Source: Firmicutes bacterium UBA7510 (GTDB lineage: Bacteria; Bacillota; Clostridia; Tissierellales; Sedimentibacteraceae). From it: DNA of 50,849 bases. How positions within the stretch are numbered: the stretch's first letter is position 1; each line of letters starts with the position of its first letter. Shown here in pieces: positions 1-9,129 of the stretch. Below the pieces are notes generated by a model. That model was not told where the DNA came from, made no database searches, and was given only the letters and a program-made list of their open reading frames with translations. The DNA lies in assembly GCA_002479485.1 (NCBI GenBank), contig DLNM01000055.1, positions 1-50,849 of the forward strand. Reading direction: 5' to 3'. The translations under genes and the position numbers were made by a program.

Positions 1-37
1 TTTTATAATTTTATCTTTCATATTTTATCCTTACTAC

Positions 38-66
38 AAATTATAAATATATTTATAATTTTTTTA
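38..66 (+). terminator. AT-only palindrome, possible terminator
   Basis: A perfect AT-only palindrome (about 12-nt arms, positions 38-61) is followed on the plus strand by a run of T. It lies just past the stop codon of the leftmost gene and could end convergent transcription, but the stem has no GC pairs, so it is weak. Confidence 0.25.
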
Positions 67-621
67 AATAAATTTTTTATATGTGTTTTTAATCTTTTCT
101 TCTAATATTAAAGTTTTTTCGTAAAAAATACCTTTTAGAGCCATAAACGATATAGCTAAATAAAAAACGCTAAAGCTTAAATAAAAACAATATGCTGAAA
201 TTATTAAAAAAATAATATTGATAAAAAGCACTATCCTATAAACATACTCTCTTTTTATATAACGCTCTAAAATTGATTTTAACACATTACCACCATCTAA
301 TGGTATTATGGGTAAAAGATTTATTAAAGATAAAAATATATTAATGTATGCTACATCATTTAAATGATATATAGTGTATATATCACTTTGACGATATCTA
401 TATGATAATAACATAATTAATATATTAGTAAATGGTCCTGAAAAAAACAAAGCAAGTTTTCTATTTAACGATAAATCATTAATATTTATCTGCATGTTTA
501 TTCCAAATAAGGTTATATTAAATTTAATTATTTTTGCATGTATTATTAATGCCGTAATAAAATGTCCAATTTCATGAAGCATTAATGATACATATAAAAT
601 TAATAAATATCTTATTGTCAC
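64..621 (-). CDS. spoIVFB: SpoIVFB-like site-2 (M50) intramembrane metalloprotease
   Basis: A 185-residue multi-pass membrane protein. The N-terminal helix carries the zinc-binding HEIGH motif (about residues 16-20), and a later segment has PIIPLDGG, a variant of the NPxDG third-ligand motif. Both are hallmarks of M50 site-2 proteases. In Bacillus, SpoIVFB cleaves pro-sigma-K in the outer forespore membrane; the same role is inferred here because the gene directly follows a spoIVFA-like gene at the end of an mre operon. It starts with GTG 6 nt after the upstream stop, and a stop lies three codons upstream, so no longer start exists. The ribosome site is poor, suggesting translational coupling to spoIVFA. 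It is shorter than the Bacillus protein (about 290 residues), as usual in clostridia. Confidence 0.85.
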   Translation of the reverse strand: MTIRYLLILYVSLMLHEIGHFITALIIHAKIIKFNITLFGINMQININDLSLNRKLALFFSGPFTNILIMLLSYRYRQSDIYTIYHLNDVAYINIFLSLINLLPIIPLDGGNVLKSILERYIKREYVYRIVLFINIIFLIISAYCFYLSFSVFYLAISFMALKGIFYEKTLILEEKIKNTYKKFI

Positions 622-627
622 TTTTTC

Positions 628-1260
628 TCATTCGTATATTTTAAATAACTTAGATGGATTGATTGACTCGCCATTTTCCCATATTTCAATGTGTAAAAGT
701 CTAGTTTCATTATTCAATTTACCTATAATTTCACCTATTTTTACATCATCACCTTTTGAAACAAATACTTCATCAAACATTGCATATATAAATTTTTTAC
801 TTCCATTTTCTACTACAATATAATTTGACATTTTTTCGTTTCTTCCAACGGCTGTTACCTTACCAGATGATATTGATTTTACAGACTCCATATTAGAAAT
901 AATATCAATACCATTATTATATTCAGAACTTTCTATAGTTTCATCAATACCATATTTTTTCGATATTTTTCCACTGACAGGAGCAGCATAATCAGAATTG
1001 CTAAATAAACCAAAATTAAATCCCTTACCAATATTAGTAAAAATCGACTTAATATTAGATAGCGCTAATTTTACATCTATTGTTTCACCTAGCTTTTCTT
1101 TTGCGCTGTTTAGATATACACCTGTATAATTATTTCCGAACTGTTTAGTAGCTATAACTGCCACAACTAAAATTATACTAAATATAACTTGTATCAATAA
1201 TCTTTTATTAACATTTTCTTTTCTTTTTATGTTTATTCTTTTTTTTAATATTTTATTCAC
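628..1260 (-). CDS. spoIVFA: SpoIVFA-like membrane protein with degenerate LytM/M23 domain
   Basis: About 210 residues: a basic N-terminus, one membrane helix (around residues 25-45), a spacer and a C-terminal LytM-like beta domain starting near APVSGKIS. The zinc ligands are mostly gone: the usual HxxxD is NNGID and the terminal HxH is LLH. The domain is therefore probably non-catalytic, as in SpoIVFA, which holds SpoIVFB inactive until the forespore signals. Immediate linkage to the M50 protease gene supports this. I chose the GTG at 1260 because GGGGTG sits about 10 nt upstream; a GTG four codons earlier (1272) is too close to that site. A generic M23-like protein is the alternative. Confidence 0.75.
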   Translation of the reverse strand: MNKILKKRINIKRKENVNKRLLIQVIFSIILVVAVIATKQFGNNYTGVYLNSAKEKLGETIDVKLALSNIKSIFTNIGKGFNFGLFSNSDYAAPVSGKISKKYGIDETIESSEYNNGIDIISNMESVKSISSGKVTAVGRNEKMSNYIVVENGSKKFIYAMFDEVFVSKGDDVKIGEIIGKLNNETRLLHIEIWENGESINPSKLFKIYE

Positions 1261-1345
1261 GACTAGACACACCCCTTTTTCTACTATTGTATTAAAATAT
1301 TACAAGCTTTATTACAATAAATTTAGGGGTTTAAAAAATATACAT

Positions 1346-2065
1346 TTAATATATTTTTTTAGATATGTCCTCTATTACTTTGGATAATTCATCATTATTT
1401 TTAGTTAAGAAATAATCACTTTTCAAACTATCATATTTATCATCATACTTTACAAATGAAAGAATTGGCTCAGGAAAAACCTTACTAAAATCCTTTATAT
1501 TTAAAGCTTCGTTTTTCTTAGCACTACTTGAATCATATTTATTTATTATTATGAATTTATTTTTTATAGAATTTTCAGATGCTACAATGAAGTCATCATT
1601 AATCTGAGCCAATGATGAAAATTCATTATTATTTAATATTATTATTGAGTTTATATCCTTTACATTTATACAATAACATTTACTAATTTTAGCGGCCTCG
1701 ATTATAATATAATCGTAACTTCTTTCAAGCTCTGAAATTAACTTATTGAAACTACTCATTTCTACATTACTAAGCTTATCTTTTAGTCTTGGGGTTGGCA
1801 ATAAATCAATTTTATCGCTTATATTGATAATAGCTTGGTCAATATTGCATACTCCATCTAAGGCATCCTTTATGTCGTAAATAATTTGTTCCTCTAATTC
1901 CAAATACTCAGCTATACTTTTATTTTTTTCTGAAAATTCAACTATTACGACTTTTTTATTTTCCTTAGATATCTCCATTGAACACAGTTCATTTGAAATT
2001 TTTACACAATACAGACTTTTACCAATGTTATTTTTTTCAGAGGTTACTATAATTTTATTACTCAC
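1346..2065 (-). CDS. Degenerate MinD/ParA-like ATPase
   Basis: A deviant Walker A motif is recognisable (KNNIGKS, both lysines kept), but the switch aspartates of the MinD family are not obvious: the strand after it reads VVIVEFS rather than VDxD. No C-terminal amphipathic membrane-targeting helix of the usual MinD type is clear. It occupies the minCD slot between the mre genes and spoIVF, so it is probably a diverged MinD relative, perhaps a scaffold or weak ATPase; minC is absent. The GTG at 2065 has AAGGAT 9 nt upstream; a TTG at 2104 would add 13 residues but has no ribosome site. Confidence 0.6.
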   Translation of the reverse strand: MSNKIIVTSEKNNIGKSLYCVKISNELCSMEISKENKKVVIVEFSEKNKSIAEYLELEEQIIYDIKDALDGVCNIDQAIINISDKIDLLPTPRLKDKLSNVEMSSFNKLISELERSYDYIIIEAAKISKCYCINVKDINSIIILNNNEFSSLAQINDDFIVASENSIKNKFIIINKYDSSSAKKNEALNIKDFSKVFPEPILSFVKYDDKYDSLKSDYFLTKNNDELSKVIEDISKKIY

Positions 2066-2115
2066 AATATTCACATCCTTATCTTTGTAATTATGCCCAT
2101 ACAAATATATACATA

Positions 2116-2154
2116 GTTTGAAATGAACTTCTTGTTATGAAGTTCATTTCAAAC
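2116..2154 (-). terminator. Perfect 16-bp hairpin after the PBP2 gene
   Basis: Arms 2116-2131 and 2139-2154 are exact reverse complements around a 7-nt loop, beginning 3 nt after the PBP2 stop. On the minus strand only a broken T run follows, so it may be a partial terminator or an mRNA-stabilising stem separating the PBP2 part of the operon from the minD-spoIVF part. On the plus strand a short T run follows. Confidence 0.55.
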
Positions 2155-2157
2155 TTT

Positions 2158-5100
2158 TTAATCTTCCTTTGTTTCGGTCCCAGGTCTTTGCAATGCCCCA
2201 CTTAATGTAAGATACTCAGCTATAACATCCCTCACAATCGGAGTCGGATATGTCCCCAATCCACCTTGAAATATTACACAGGATACAGCAATTTGAGGAT
2301 CATCATAAGGTGCATATGCAACATACCATGCAAAATCATCATAAGGCTGTCCGGTTTCAGGATTAATGCCATCCTTCTGCGCAGTACCTGTTTTTACACC
2401 AAATTGAACCGGGAATGTTTTTAATATTCCATCATTTGCAACCTGCCTCATACCCTCCTGAAGTACTTTTAAATGGTCGTAATTACTAAGCTCAATTCTT
2501 TCTGATGTTCTTTCTCCTTTATAGGTAATTTCAGATCCATCATAAGTAACAAGTTTGTCAATAACACTAACATTATGTTTATATCCACCATTTGCAATTG
2601 TAGCAACATAATTTGCCATTTGTATCGGTGTATACGAATTGCCACCCTGACCAATTGATATATTTAAACTATCTCCAGCATTCCAAACAGAGTGGTTAAT
2701 ATAGGTGTATTTCAGAATATCTACAAGAGGTACTTTGGAATTATGTGTTTTATCAGGATTAAAATTTAAGGCTTCTAATCTTTTATAAACTTCTCCTCTA
2801 GTTATTATATCTTCATTTAACCAACCTACAATATTGTTTATAGCATTATTTAGTTCTTCTGAATCCATATTATAACCGTCTTTTATATAAAACTGTAAAT
2901 TTTCTTCCAAAAACAGTCTTAGATAAAGTCTTGCACTAGATTTCTTATTTTCTAAATTTGGAACTCCACCCGAATATTCCTTAGGAATATCAATTTCAAT
3001 ACCTGTTGGATCATTTAGTCCAAACTTAATTGCCATTTCAGTAACATCTTCAAAATCAAGCTTTACTCCATGTTTTTGTCCAGTAGCAGGATTTTCTCCA
3101 AGCATTGATGTAAAGAAATAGAAGTTACAAGAGTTTTTAATAGCTTCATAAATGGTTTGATAACCGTGTGATCTACCATACATGTTGTAAATCCAACATC
3201 CAAATTTTCTTTGACCTACTTCCATAACACCAGCGCAATAGACCTTTGCATTAGGATCGATTCCTTTTTCCAACGCAGCAAGAGCGGTAACCATTTTAAA
3301 TGTAGATCCAGGCTGAATTGCAGTTAAAAGTGCAGTATTGTATAATGGTCTAGGAGCCAATGGATCTTTAGACTCATTTAGTAAGCTATTCCAATCTTCT
3401 GTAGAAATACCAGTAGCAAACAAATTCAAGTCGTAGGATGGATAATTTGCTAGAGCTAATACCTCTCCCGTTTTTACATCAACAGCAACTAATGAAGCAG
3501 ATGTAGCATTTTTATATGGATCTTTAAATTTATAATTTCCCCATTCACTTTCATATGTTCCACCAACCTGTAATGCTTTTAGTCCCTTTTCTAACACTTC
3601 TTCAGCCTTTGCCTGTAATCTGCTGTCAATAGTTAAATATAAATTATCACCTGGTGTTGGCGCAACTTCTGCAACAGATTCAATAGTATTACCAAGATTG
3701 TTTACTGCAACAGTTTTCTTTCCTTTTTGTCCTGCTAAGTAGCTTTCAAATTTCTCTTCGATACCAGTTTTGCCTATTATATCATCTAAGCTATATTTAT
3801 CTTTTTGTTTTACTATATACTCTTCAATCTCAGTTTCCTGAGATATTTTACCTAAATATCCAAGTATGTGGGCCGCTTGTGTTTTTCCCGGATAATATCT
3901 TATTGGTTCAATTTCCACATTAATACCACTAAGTTCATGGTTTCTTTCGGATACCATAGCTACTGTTTTTTCAGAAATATCATAGCAAATATCTATAGGA
4001 TGATATGATAGATAGCCTTGCTTTTTGTATCTATCCCTGACAACTAAAATATTTCTTGCATCATAATCGTTAATTTCTTCATCTAGTTTAATATCCTCTT
4101 TTAATTTATTAAATATATCTTCAGCATTTGCATTTTCAATTTTACCTACATTATTATTTATCCAATTACTTTTTTCATATAAAGGTGTATACTCCCAAGC
4201 TGATATTGATATATTTGGATTTATGCCACGATTTAATAGCTCGGATTGAGCATAATAACTAATGTCTTTTACTATAATATCATTTATTATTTTACCCTCT
4301 TTTAAAGCCAAAGCTGTAACTAATTCATATGCAGAAGCTGTACTCTCAAGATTAAGCTCATTTATATATTTTTGTTTATTACCACCCTCCACATATTCAT
4401 ATGTCAAAACTCCATCCGCTTCCTTAATAGTTACAGGTAAATCCTTATATACCTCTGATAATTTTTTAATTAAAATTTCACCTGGTATTACTTTTGAGTC
4501 ATCTTCTCCATACACTGTATTAAACAAATAATCAAAAACATAATATTTAGTTAAATATATAAAATCTTCTTTAGCAGTAGATTTTTCTGTAATTCCTTCA
4601 TAATTTAAAGCTAAGCTACTTTTTAAAGCTACGTACCTTTGGTCTTGTATAAAGGAATAACCTATTAGTGATATGTCATTTACTAATCCTTTTTTATTCA
4701 AAAACTCATAAGTATATCTTCTTGTTTTAGAATTAGATAATAGATTTAAAAAAATTCTGTTTTCTTGCTTTAAAAAATATTCAACTAAATTATTTGGACT
4801 TATATTTTCATCAATTTTGTTTTCTATTAAAAAACTTTTAACTTTTTCTGTATCAGCGACAAATTGAAAATTATTATCTACCAATTCTATAGGAAAGTCA
4901 TTGTATTCTTTTTGTAAAAAAAGAAAAACTTTGTTTTTTACATTATAATTTTCATTATATATAAGTGTTTCACTATTTAACCACTCATTTATTAAATTAT
5001 TTTCACGCAAAACATTAATAACATATTCAGTTGGTGTATAAGTAGTTTCAACATTTTCTTTATTAAACGCAAATGTATCTAGAATAATAGGGAATTCATC

Positions 5101-5427
5101 TATTAGTGTTTCTCCATTTTCATCTAGTATTTTTGTTAATGTATATACTACTTCATTTAAATTATCTTGTTTAATTTTATTTTTATATAATTGAACAGTA
5201 AAGCTTGTTAAATTATCAGCAAGAATGACACCATTTCTATCATATATTTTACCTCTTGGCGCCTTTATAGGTATATCCTTAATCTTTTTGACATCAGCAT
5301 CTTCTCTATATCTTTCACCTTCAACAATAGTTAAGGTAGCTAATCTAAATGATAGAATTATTATAATTACAAAAATTATAATATATAAAATATTAAATCT
5401 ATTGTTAAAAAATTTTGATAAACTCAT
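2158..5427 (-). CDS. mrdA: Penicillin-binding protein 2 (class B transpeptidase), unusually large
   Basis: A class B PBP that cross-links peptidoglycan during elongation with MreBCD and RodA. One N-terminal membrane anchor (about residues 13-33) is followed by the PBP dimerisation motif APRGKIYDRNG and a C-terminal transpeptidase domain. The active-site motifs are all present: STFK with Ser708, SCN at 766-768 and KTG at 1012-1014. At 1089 residues it is far longer than E. coli PBP2 (633); most of the extra length lies between the anchor and the transpeptidase domain (about residues 90-480). GGGAGG 5 nt before the ATG fixes the start. It directly follows mreD, which supports an elongasome role. 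SpoVD-like sporulation PBPs are an alternative. Confidence 0.9.
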   Translation of the reverse strand: MSLSKFFNNRFNILYIIIFVIIIILSFRLATLTIVEGERYREDADVKKIKDIPIKAPRGKIYDRNGVILADNLTSFTVQLYKNKIKQDNLNEVVYTLTKILDENGETLIDEFPIILDTFAFNKENVETTYTPTEYVINVLRENNLINEWLNSETLIYNENYNVKNKVFLFLQKEYNDFPIELVDNNFQFVADTEKVKSFLIENKIDENISPNNLVEYFLKQENRIFLNLLSNSKTRRYTYEFLNKKGLVNDISLIGYSFIQDQRYVALKSSLALNYEGITEKSTAKEDFIYLTKYYVFDYLFNTVYGEDDSKVIPGEILIKKLSEVYKDLPVTIKEADGVLTYEYVEGGNKQKYINELNLESTASAYELVTALALKEGKIINDIIVKDISYYAQSELLNRGINPNISISAWEYTPLYEKSNWINNNVGKIENANAEDIFNKLKEDIKLDEEINDYDARNILVVRDRYKKQGYLSYHPIDICYDISEKTVAMVSERNHELSGINVEIEPIRYYPGKTQAAHILGYLGKISQETEIEEYIVKQKDKYSLDDIIGKTGIEEKFESYLAGQKGKKTVAVNNLGNTIESVAEVAPTPGDNLYLTIDSRLQAKAEEVLEKGLKALQVGGTYESEWGNYKFKDPYKNATSASLVAVDVKTGEVLALANYPSYDLNLFATGISTEDWNSLLNESKDPLAPRPLYNTALLTAIQPGSTFKMVTALAALEKGIDPNAKVYCAGVMEVGQRKFGCWIYNMYGRSHGYQTIYEAIKNSCNFYFFTSMLGENPATGQKHGVKLDFEDVTEMAIKFGLNDPTGIEIDIPKEYSGGVPNLENKKSSARLYLRLFLEENLQFYIKDGYNMDSEELNNAINNIVGWLNEDIITRGEVYKRLEALNFNPDKTHNSKVPLVDILKYTYINHSVWNAGDSLNISIGQGGNSYTPIQMANYVATIANGGYKHNVSVIDKLVTYDGSEITYKGERTSERIELSNYDHLKVLQEGMRQVANDGILKTFPVQFGVKTGTAQKDGINPETGQPYDDFAWYVAYAPYDDPQIAVSCVIFQGGLGTYPTPIVRDVIAEYLTLSGALQRPGTETKED

Positions 5428-5437
5428 TTAATCCTCC

Positions 5438-5944
5438 CTACAATCTATTATTGAATAGCCTTATATTTATTTTGTTAAACACATAGTTTAACAATCGTCG
5501 TACAAAAATACAAAGCACAGAGTTAATTATTATTTGAATAATAATTTTATCAATTATAAGTGTAATGCTAGATACATTCATCTTTAAAAAGAACATAATT
5601 AAAGCAGTTGTAAGGTGATAAAAAACAGTAGCAATTGCCGTTACAAAAACATATAACATTTTATTTTCTCTGTTTATTTCTTCGCTAAAATTCCCTAGTG
5701 TCACACCTATAACAAAATAGATGAGTGCATTAATACCAATTACATCCATTATTAGAACATCATATAGAATCCCTGTAAATAATCCAATAAATCCACCCAT
5801 GAATACATTAGTTGTTAGTGAAAATAATACAACTAATATAAGTGCAACATTAGGCACTACATCAAAAACTTTTATGAAATTATACAGGGTTACTTGCAAT
5901 ATTAAATTAATAAACACAATTAAAATTATATAAAGCTTCTTCAT
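5438..5944 (-). CDS. mreD: Rod shape-determining protein MreD
   Basis: A hydrophobic protein of about 168 residues with five to six predicted membrane helices, matching MreD, the integral-membrane partner of MreC and MreB in the elongasome. It lies between mreC and the PBP2 gene. The ATG at 5944 is preferred: the GAGGG 6 nt upstream is itself part of the earlier ATG (5956). The 3' end of repeat element A supplies this ribosome site. Confidence 0.9.
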   Translation of the reverse strand: MKKLYIILIVFINLILQVTLYNFIKVFDVVPNVALILVVLFSLTTNVFMGGFIGLFTGILYDVLIMDVIGINALIYFVIGVTLGNFSEEINRENKMLYVFVTAIATVFYHLTTALIMFFLKMNVSSITLIIDKIIIQIIINSVLCIFVRRLLNYVFNKINIRLFNNRL

Positions 5945-5953
5945 AATTACCCT

Positions 5954-6006
5954 CATTACGCCGTTTAATGACGTTACATATTTAGCGTGAAATATTTGAT
6001 CACGCT
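5954..6006 (-). repeat. Triple-hairpin intergenic element, copy A (short form)
   Basis: Fills the mreC-mreD gap. It contains a 7-bp stem (5984-5990 with 6000-6006) of the AGCGTGA/TCACGCT type and, next to the mreD ribosome site, a weak stem ending in GGCGTAATGAGGG. It resembles copies B (6857-6945) and C (14836-14941) at both ends but lacks their middle hairpin. Confidence 0.6.
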
Positions 6007-6007
6007 G

Positions 6008-6850
6008 TTATCTATTTACTTTCAAAACGAAAACCTTATATATATTAGTAAATTCAATTACGGGATCAACATATATTTTTTTAGATGATGCATCTGTTGT
6101 ATCTACTATATCACTAATCTCACCTATAAAAATATCCTTTAGATATATATCACCTATACCCGATGTAAACAACTCATCTCCAACCTTTGCTTCAGCTTTG
6201 TTATCTAGAAAAAAGCCTGTAACGCTACCGTCAACATTTCCACTTATAATGCCATTTTCATTATTTTCTACATTTCTAAAACTAACCTTACAGTTTTCAT
6301 CTATAATTGTGGTTACCTTAGCCCAGTTATGTCCAACTTCCGAAATTACGCCTACTAGCCCTACTTGAACAACGCCCTCATCTGTATCTACAGCTTGAAT
6401 AACTATATCGTTTTTACTTACACCATCATTTGAACCTTTATCAATTGTAAATCTACTAAACCAGTTAGAATCATCTTTAGCTATAACCTGTCCGATTACA
6501 TAATCATATGTTAAACTAGTTCTTAGTTTATATTCTGCTTCAAGTATATCTGATGTATTAACTATATTTTTAAGAATACGATTTTCTTCTCTAAGCTTAT
6601 ACAAATTTTCTTTTAGCATTTCGTTTTCTTCATTAATTTTTGTTATATTTTGAACTGATTTAAATGCATTGCTAACGGTTTGTCCAATATTATATGTTAT
6701 TTTTTCCATATAGGAAATTACAGTACCAAAAAAATTCTCAGTACCTGTCATCTCATCTCTCATACTTGAAGTTATACCAATAGTAATAATTAGAATTAAA
6801 ACAATTAAAACTATGATAAACTTTTTTAAATTTTGAAGTATAATTTTCAT
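6008..6850 (-). CDS. mreC: Rod shape-determining protein MreC
   Basis: A 280-residue bitopic protein: an N-terminal membrane helix (about residues 11-28), a coiled-coil stretch (about 70-105) rich in E, N, K and L, then the beta-rich periplasmic-side domain with motifs typical of MreC (for example GLVGVISEVG and a GIGDIYLKDI-like segment). It links cytoplasmic MreB to PBP2 and lipid II enzymes. The start has GAGGAA 5 nt upstream, provided by repeat element B. Confidence 0.93.
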   Translation of the reverse strand: MKIILQNLKKFIIVLIVLILIITIGITSSMRDEMTGTENFFGTVISYMEKITYNIGQTVSNAFKSVQNITKINEENEMLKENLYKLREENRILKNIVNTSDILEAEYKLRTSLTYDYVIGQVIAKDDSNWFSRFTIDKGSNDGVSKNDIVIQAVDTDEGVVQVGLVGVISEVGHNWAKVTTIIDENCKVSFRNVENNENGIISGNVDGSVTGFFLDNKAEAKVGDELFTSGIGDIYLKDIFIGEISDIVDTTDASSKKIYVDPVIEFTNIYKVFVLKVNR

Positions 6851-6856
6851 AAATTC

Positions 6857-6945
6857 CTCTATTACGCCGTCTCACGGCATCAAAATTTGATGAAGAATCG
6901 TTTTTTGATTCTTCCATAGAGTGAAATGTGTTTTTATTTCACTCT
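6857..6945 (-). repeat. Triple-hairpin intergenic element, copy B
   Basis: Fills the mreB-mreC gap exactly. It has three stems: 6918-6927 with 6936-6945 (10 bp), 6892-6899 with 6907-6914 (8 bp, loop mainly T) and 6866-6870 with 6874-6878 (5 bp). Stem order, spacing and the terminal TAATAGAGG next to the start codon match copy C (14836-14941), while many stem base pairs differ in a compensatory way. Confidence 0.7.
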
Positions 6946-7950
6946 TTACATATCTTCACAAAGTTTTCCTGCCCCTAAAGCTACACAATCTAATGGGTTT
7001 TCTGCAATTTTGATTTTTAGACCTGTTTCCTTTTCCATAAATATATCTAACCCTTTAATCAATGCCCCTCCACCAGTTAAATAGATACCATTACTAAATA
7101 TATCAGAAGACAATTCAGGAGGAGTTCTTTCAAGACATCTTTTTACACCACTTACAATGTTGTTTATTGTTTCCACAATAGCTTCTCTTATCTCTTCGTT
7201 TGTTAGCTCTATACTTCTTGGTAGGCCTAAAACCATATCTCTACCAGTAATAGTCATAGTGGTTGGAACTTCTCTGTTTTCAGGAATTTCATAATATTCT
7301 TGACAAGCATTACCTAATTCATGCTTTATTTTTTCAGCTGTTGATACTCCAATATCAAGTTTGTATTTCCATTTTATATAATCTTTAATTTCTGTATCTA
7401 AGCTATCACCAGCTACACGCAACGAATCACTTACAACTATTCCACCAAGTGATACAACTGCAATTTCAGTAGTACCTCCACCTATATCAACAACCATATT
7501 ACCAATTGCTGCACCTACATCAATTCCAGCACCTATAGCAGCAGCCATTGGTTCTTCAACAAGTTTTACATTTTTAGCACCTGCATTTTGTGCTACTTCT
7601 AAAACAGCCTTTTTTTCAATAGATGTTACGCCAACTGGTACACAAATTACTATATTAGGTTTTGCAAATTTTTTATAATCTAATGCCTTACTTATAAAAT
7701 ATTTGATTAATACTTTGGCAATATTAAAATCAGCTATAACACCATCCTGTAAAGGCCTCACTGCCTCTATGCTATGAGGTGTTTTTCCTAGCATTTCTTT
7801 TGCATCTTTACCTACTGCTCTTACTTCATTATTATATACATTTATAGCTACAACTGATGGCTCGTTAATAACTATACCTTTTTTATTTACATAAACTAAA
7901 GTATTCGATGTACCTAAATCAATACCTACACTATTTGATAAAAAACCCAT
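6946..7950 (-). CDS. mreB: Actin-like cell-shape protein MreB
   Basis: A 334-residue actin-fold ATPase. The phosphate-1 loop GIDLGTSNTLVYV is at residues 9-21, phosphate-2 is VVDIGGGTTEIAVV, and the adenosine motif is TGGGALIKG near the C-terminus. It forms membrane-associated filaments that guide lateral wall synthesis by the MreC, MreD and PBP2 products encoded next. AGGAGG lies upstream of the ATG. Mbl-type paralogues are similar, but the radC-mreB-mreC order favours MreB. Confidence 0.96.
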   Translation of the reverse strand: MGFLSNSVGIDLGTSNTLVYVNKKGIVINEPSVVAINVYNNEVRAVGKDAKEMLGKTPHSIEAVRPLQDGVIADFNIAKVLIKYFISKALDYKKFAKPNIVICVPVGVTSIEKKAVLEVAQNAGAKNVKLVEEPMAAAIGAGIDVGAAIGNMVVDIGGGTTEIAVVSLGGIVVSDSLRVAGDSLDTEIKDYIKWKYKLDIGVSTAEKIKHELGNACQEYYEIPENREVPTTMTITGRDMVLGLPRSIELTNEEIREAIVETINNIVSGVKRCLERTPPELSSDIFSNGIYLTGGGALIKGLDIFMEKETGLKIKIAENPLDCVALGAGKLCEDM

Positions 7951-7987
7951 ATGTCTATATCCTCCTAAAAAACTCTAAAGTCTAAAT

Positions 7988-8674
7988 TTATATATAACCA
8001 TGCTCTTTAAAGCTTAAGAAATTTCCATCACCAATTATAATATGATCTAAAACTCTTATGCCTATAATTTTACCACACTCAACTATTCTACTAGTAATAT
8101 TTTTATCTTCATTGCTTGGCTCAACTTCGCCACTTGGATGATTATGGACCAAAATAATTGAAGCACTGCTATTTTTTATAGCTTCTACAAAAACTTCTCT
8201 AGGATGTACAACTGTACTGTCTAAACAACCAATTGAAACATCATTTATTGCTATAACATTATTTTTTGTATCTAATAAAACGACCTTGAATACCTCTTTT
8301 TTAAGATACCTCATTTCTTCAAGCAATAAAGCAGCTATATTTTGAGGTGAAGTTATTTTTGTTTTATCAACCTTATCACGGCTTATTCTTTTGCTAAGTT
8401 CTGCTACAGCTAATATTTTTGAAGCCTTTGCATCGTTTATGCCATTAAACTTTTTTAAAGCTTCGGCATTAGCTTCAACTATATTTAGAAGTCCCTTATT
8501 GTTGTTATGAAGAATTTTTTGTGACAAGGTAATAGCTGAATCCTTTTTACTACCAACCCCTAAAATTATCGCTAATAACTCTGAATTTGTCAGTGTACTA
8601 GCCCCATGTTTTAATAATTTTTCACGAGGTCTTTCATCCTTTGGTATCTTACTTATTGCATAGTTACCTTCCAT
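7988..8674 (-). CDS. radC: RadC family JAB1/MPN-domain protein
   Basis: 228 residues: an N-terminal UPF0758/HhH-like region (IPKDERPREKLLKHG) and a C-terminal JAMM domain with the metal motif HNHPSGEVEPSNED. Despite the name, a direct role in recombination repair is not established for the family. The position directly before mreB is the ancestral Firmicute arrangement. GGGGGA about 10 nt upstream supports the ATG. Confidence 0.95.
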   Translation of the reverse strand: MEGNYAISKIPKDERPREKLLKHGASTLTNSELLAIILGVGSKKDSAITLSQKILHNNNKGLLNIVEANAEALKKFNGINDAKASKILAVAELSKRISRDKVDKTKITSPQNIAALLLEEMRYLKKEVFKVVLLDTKNNVIAINDVSIGCLDSTVVHPREVFVEAIKNSSASIILVHNHPSGEVEPSNEDKNITSRIVECGKIIGIRVLDHIIIGDGNFLSFKEHGYI

Positions 8675-8727
8675 ATTAAATTATCCCCCAATATCATATA
8701 TACAAATAACACCCTTTATTTCTTTAC

Positions 8728-8973
8728 TTATCTTATTTTTCTATAAACAAGTATTGCTATAATTATGCCAATTATTCCGGCAACAGTTATAGAAGCATTA
8801 AAGCCTATAGTGAAGCTTATTATATTTAAATCAATAAGCGTTGGACCAAATCCAATACTTTCCCCATAATTTAATAAAGGCAAATATTTGGACAATGCTC
8901 CACCTATTATTTTACCAAATATAGAACCTGCTAATATAACTAATATTAAAGCTAATGTATTTCCTCTTTTCAA
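8728..8973 (-). CDS. DUF4321 small membrane protein
   Basis: About 81 residues with two hydrophobic segments separated by a conserved-looking LLNYGESIGFGP turn, a pattern of the DUF4321 family found near radC/mreB in clostridia. Its function is unknown; the location suggests an envelope role. I prefer the TTG at 8973, which has AGGATG about 10 nt upstream and gives a typical short basic N-terminus (KRGNTLALIL). A TTG at 9015 would add 14 polar residues. It is the first gene of the mre operon in this window. Confidence 0.7.
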   Translation of the reverse strand: MKRGNTLALILVILAGSIFGKIIGGALSKYLPLLNYGESIGFGPTLIDLNIISFTIGFNASITVAGIIGIIIAILVYRKIR

Positions 8974-9083
8974 AGTATATTCATCCTCATTATTTAATAT
9001 AGTCCACCTATTCAAAGATAGTTTTCTATCTTATAAGTTTAACATTATTTTTATACATTTACAAGGATACAATATACATTTTC

Positions 9084-9115
9084 AAAAAAAATCTTAGGTA
9101 TTTTCTACCTAAGAT
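9084..9115 (-). terminator. Intrinsic terminator of the rnf operon
   Basis: A perfect 10-bp stem (9091-9100 with 9106-9115, loop of 5) is followed on the minus strand by seven T. It lies 14 nt after the rnfB stop and ends the rnf transcript before the mre operon. A shorter T run on the other side makes it weakly bidirectional. Confidence 0.9.
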
Positions 9116-9129
9116 TTTATAATTTTCAT

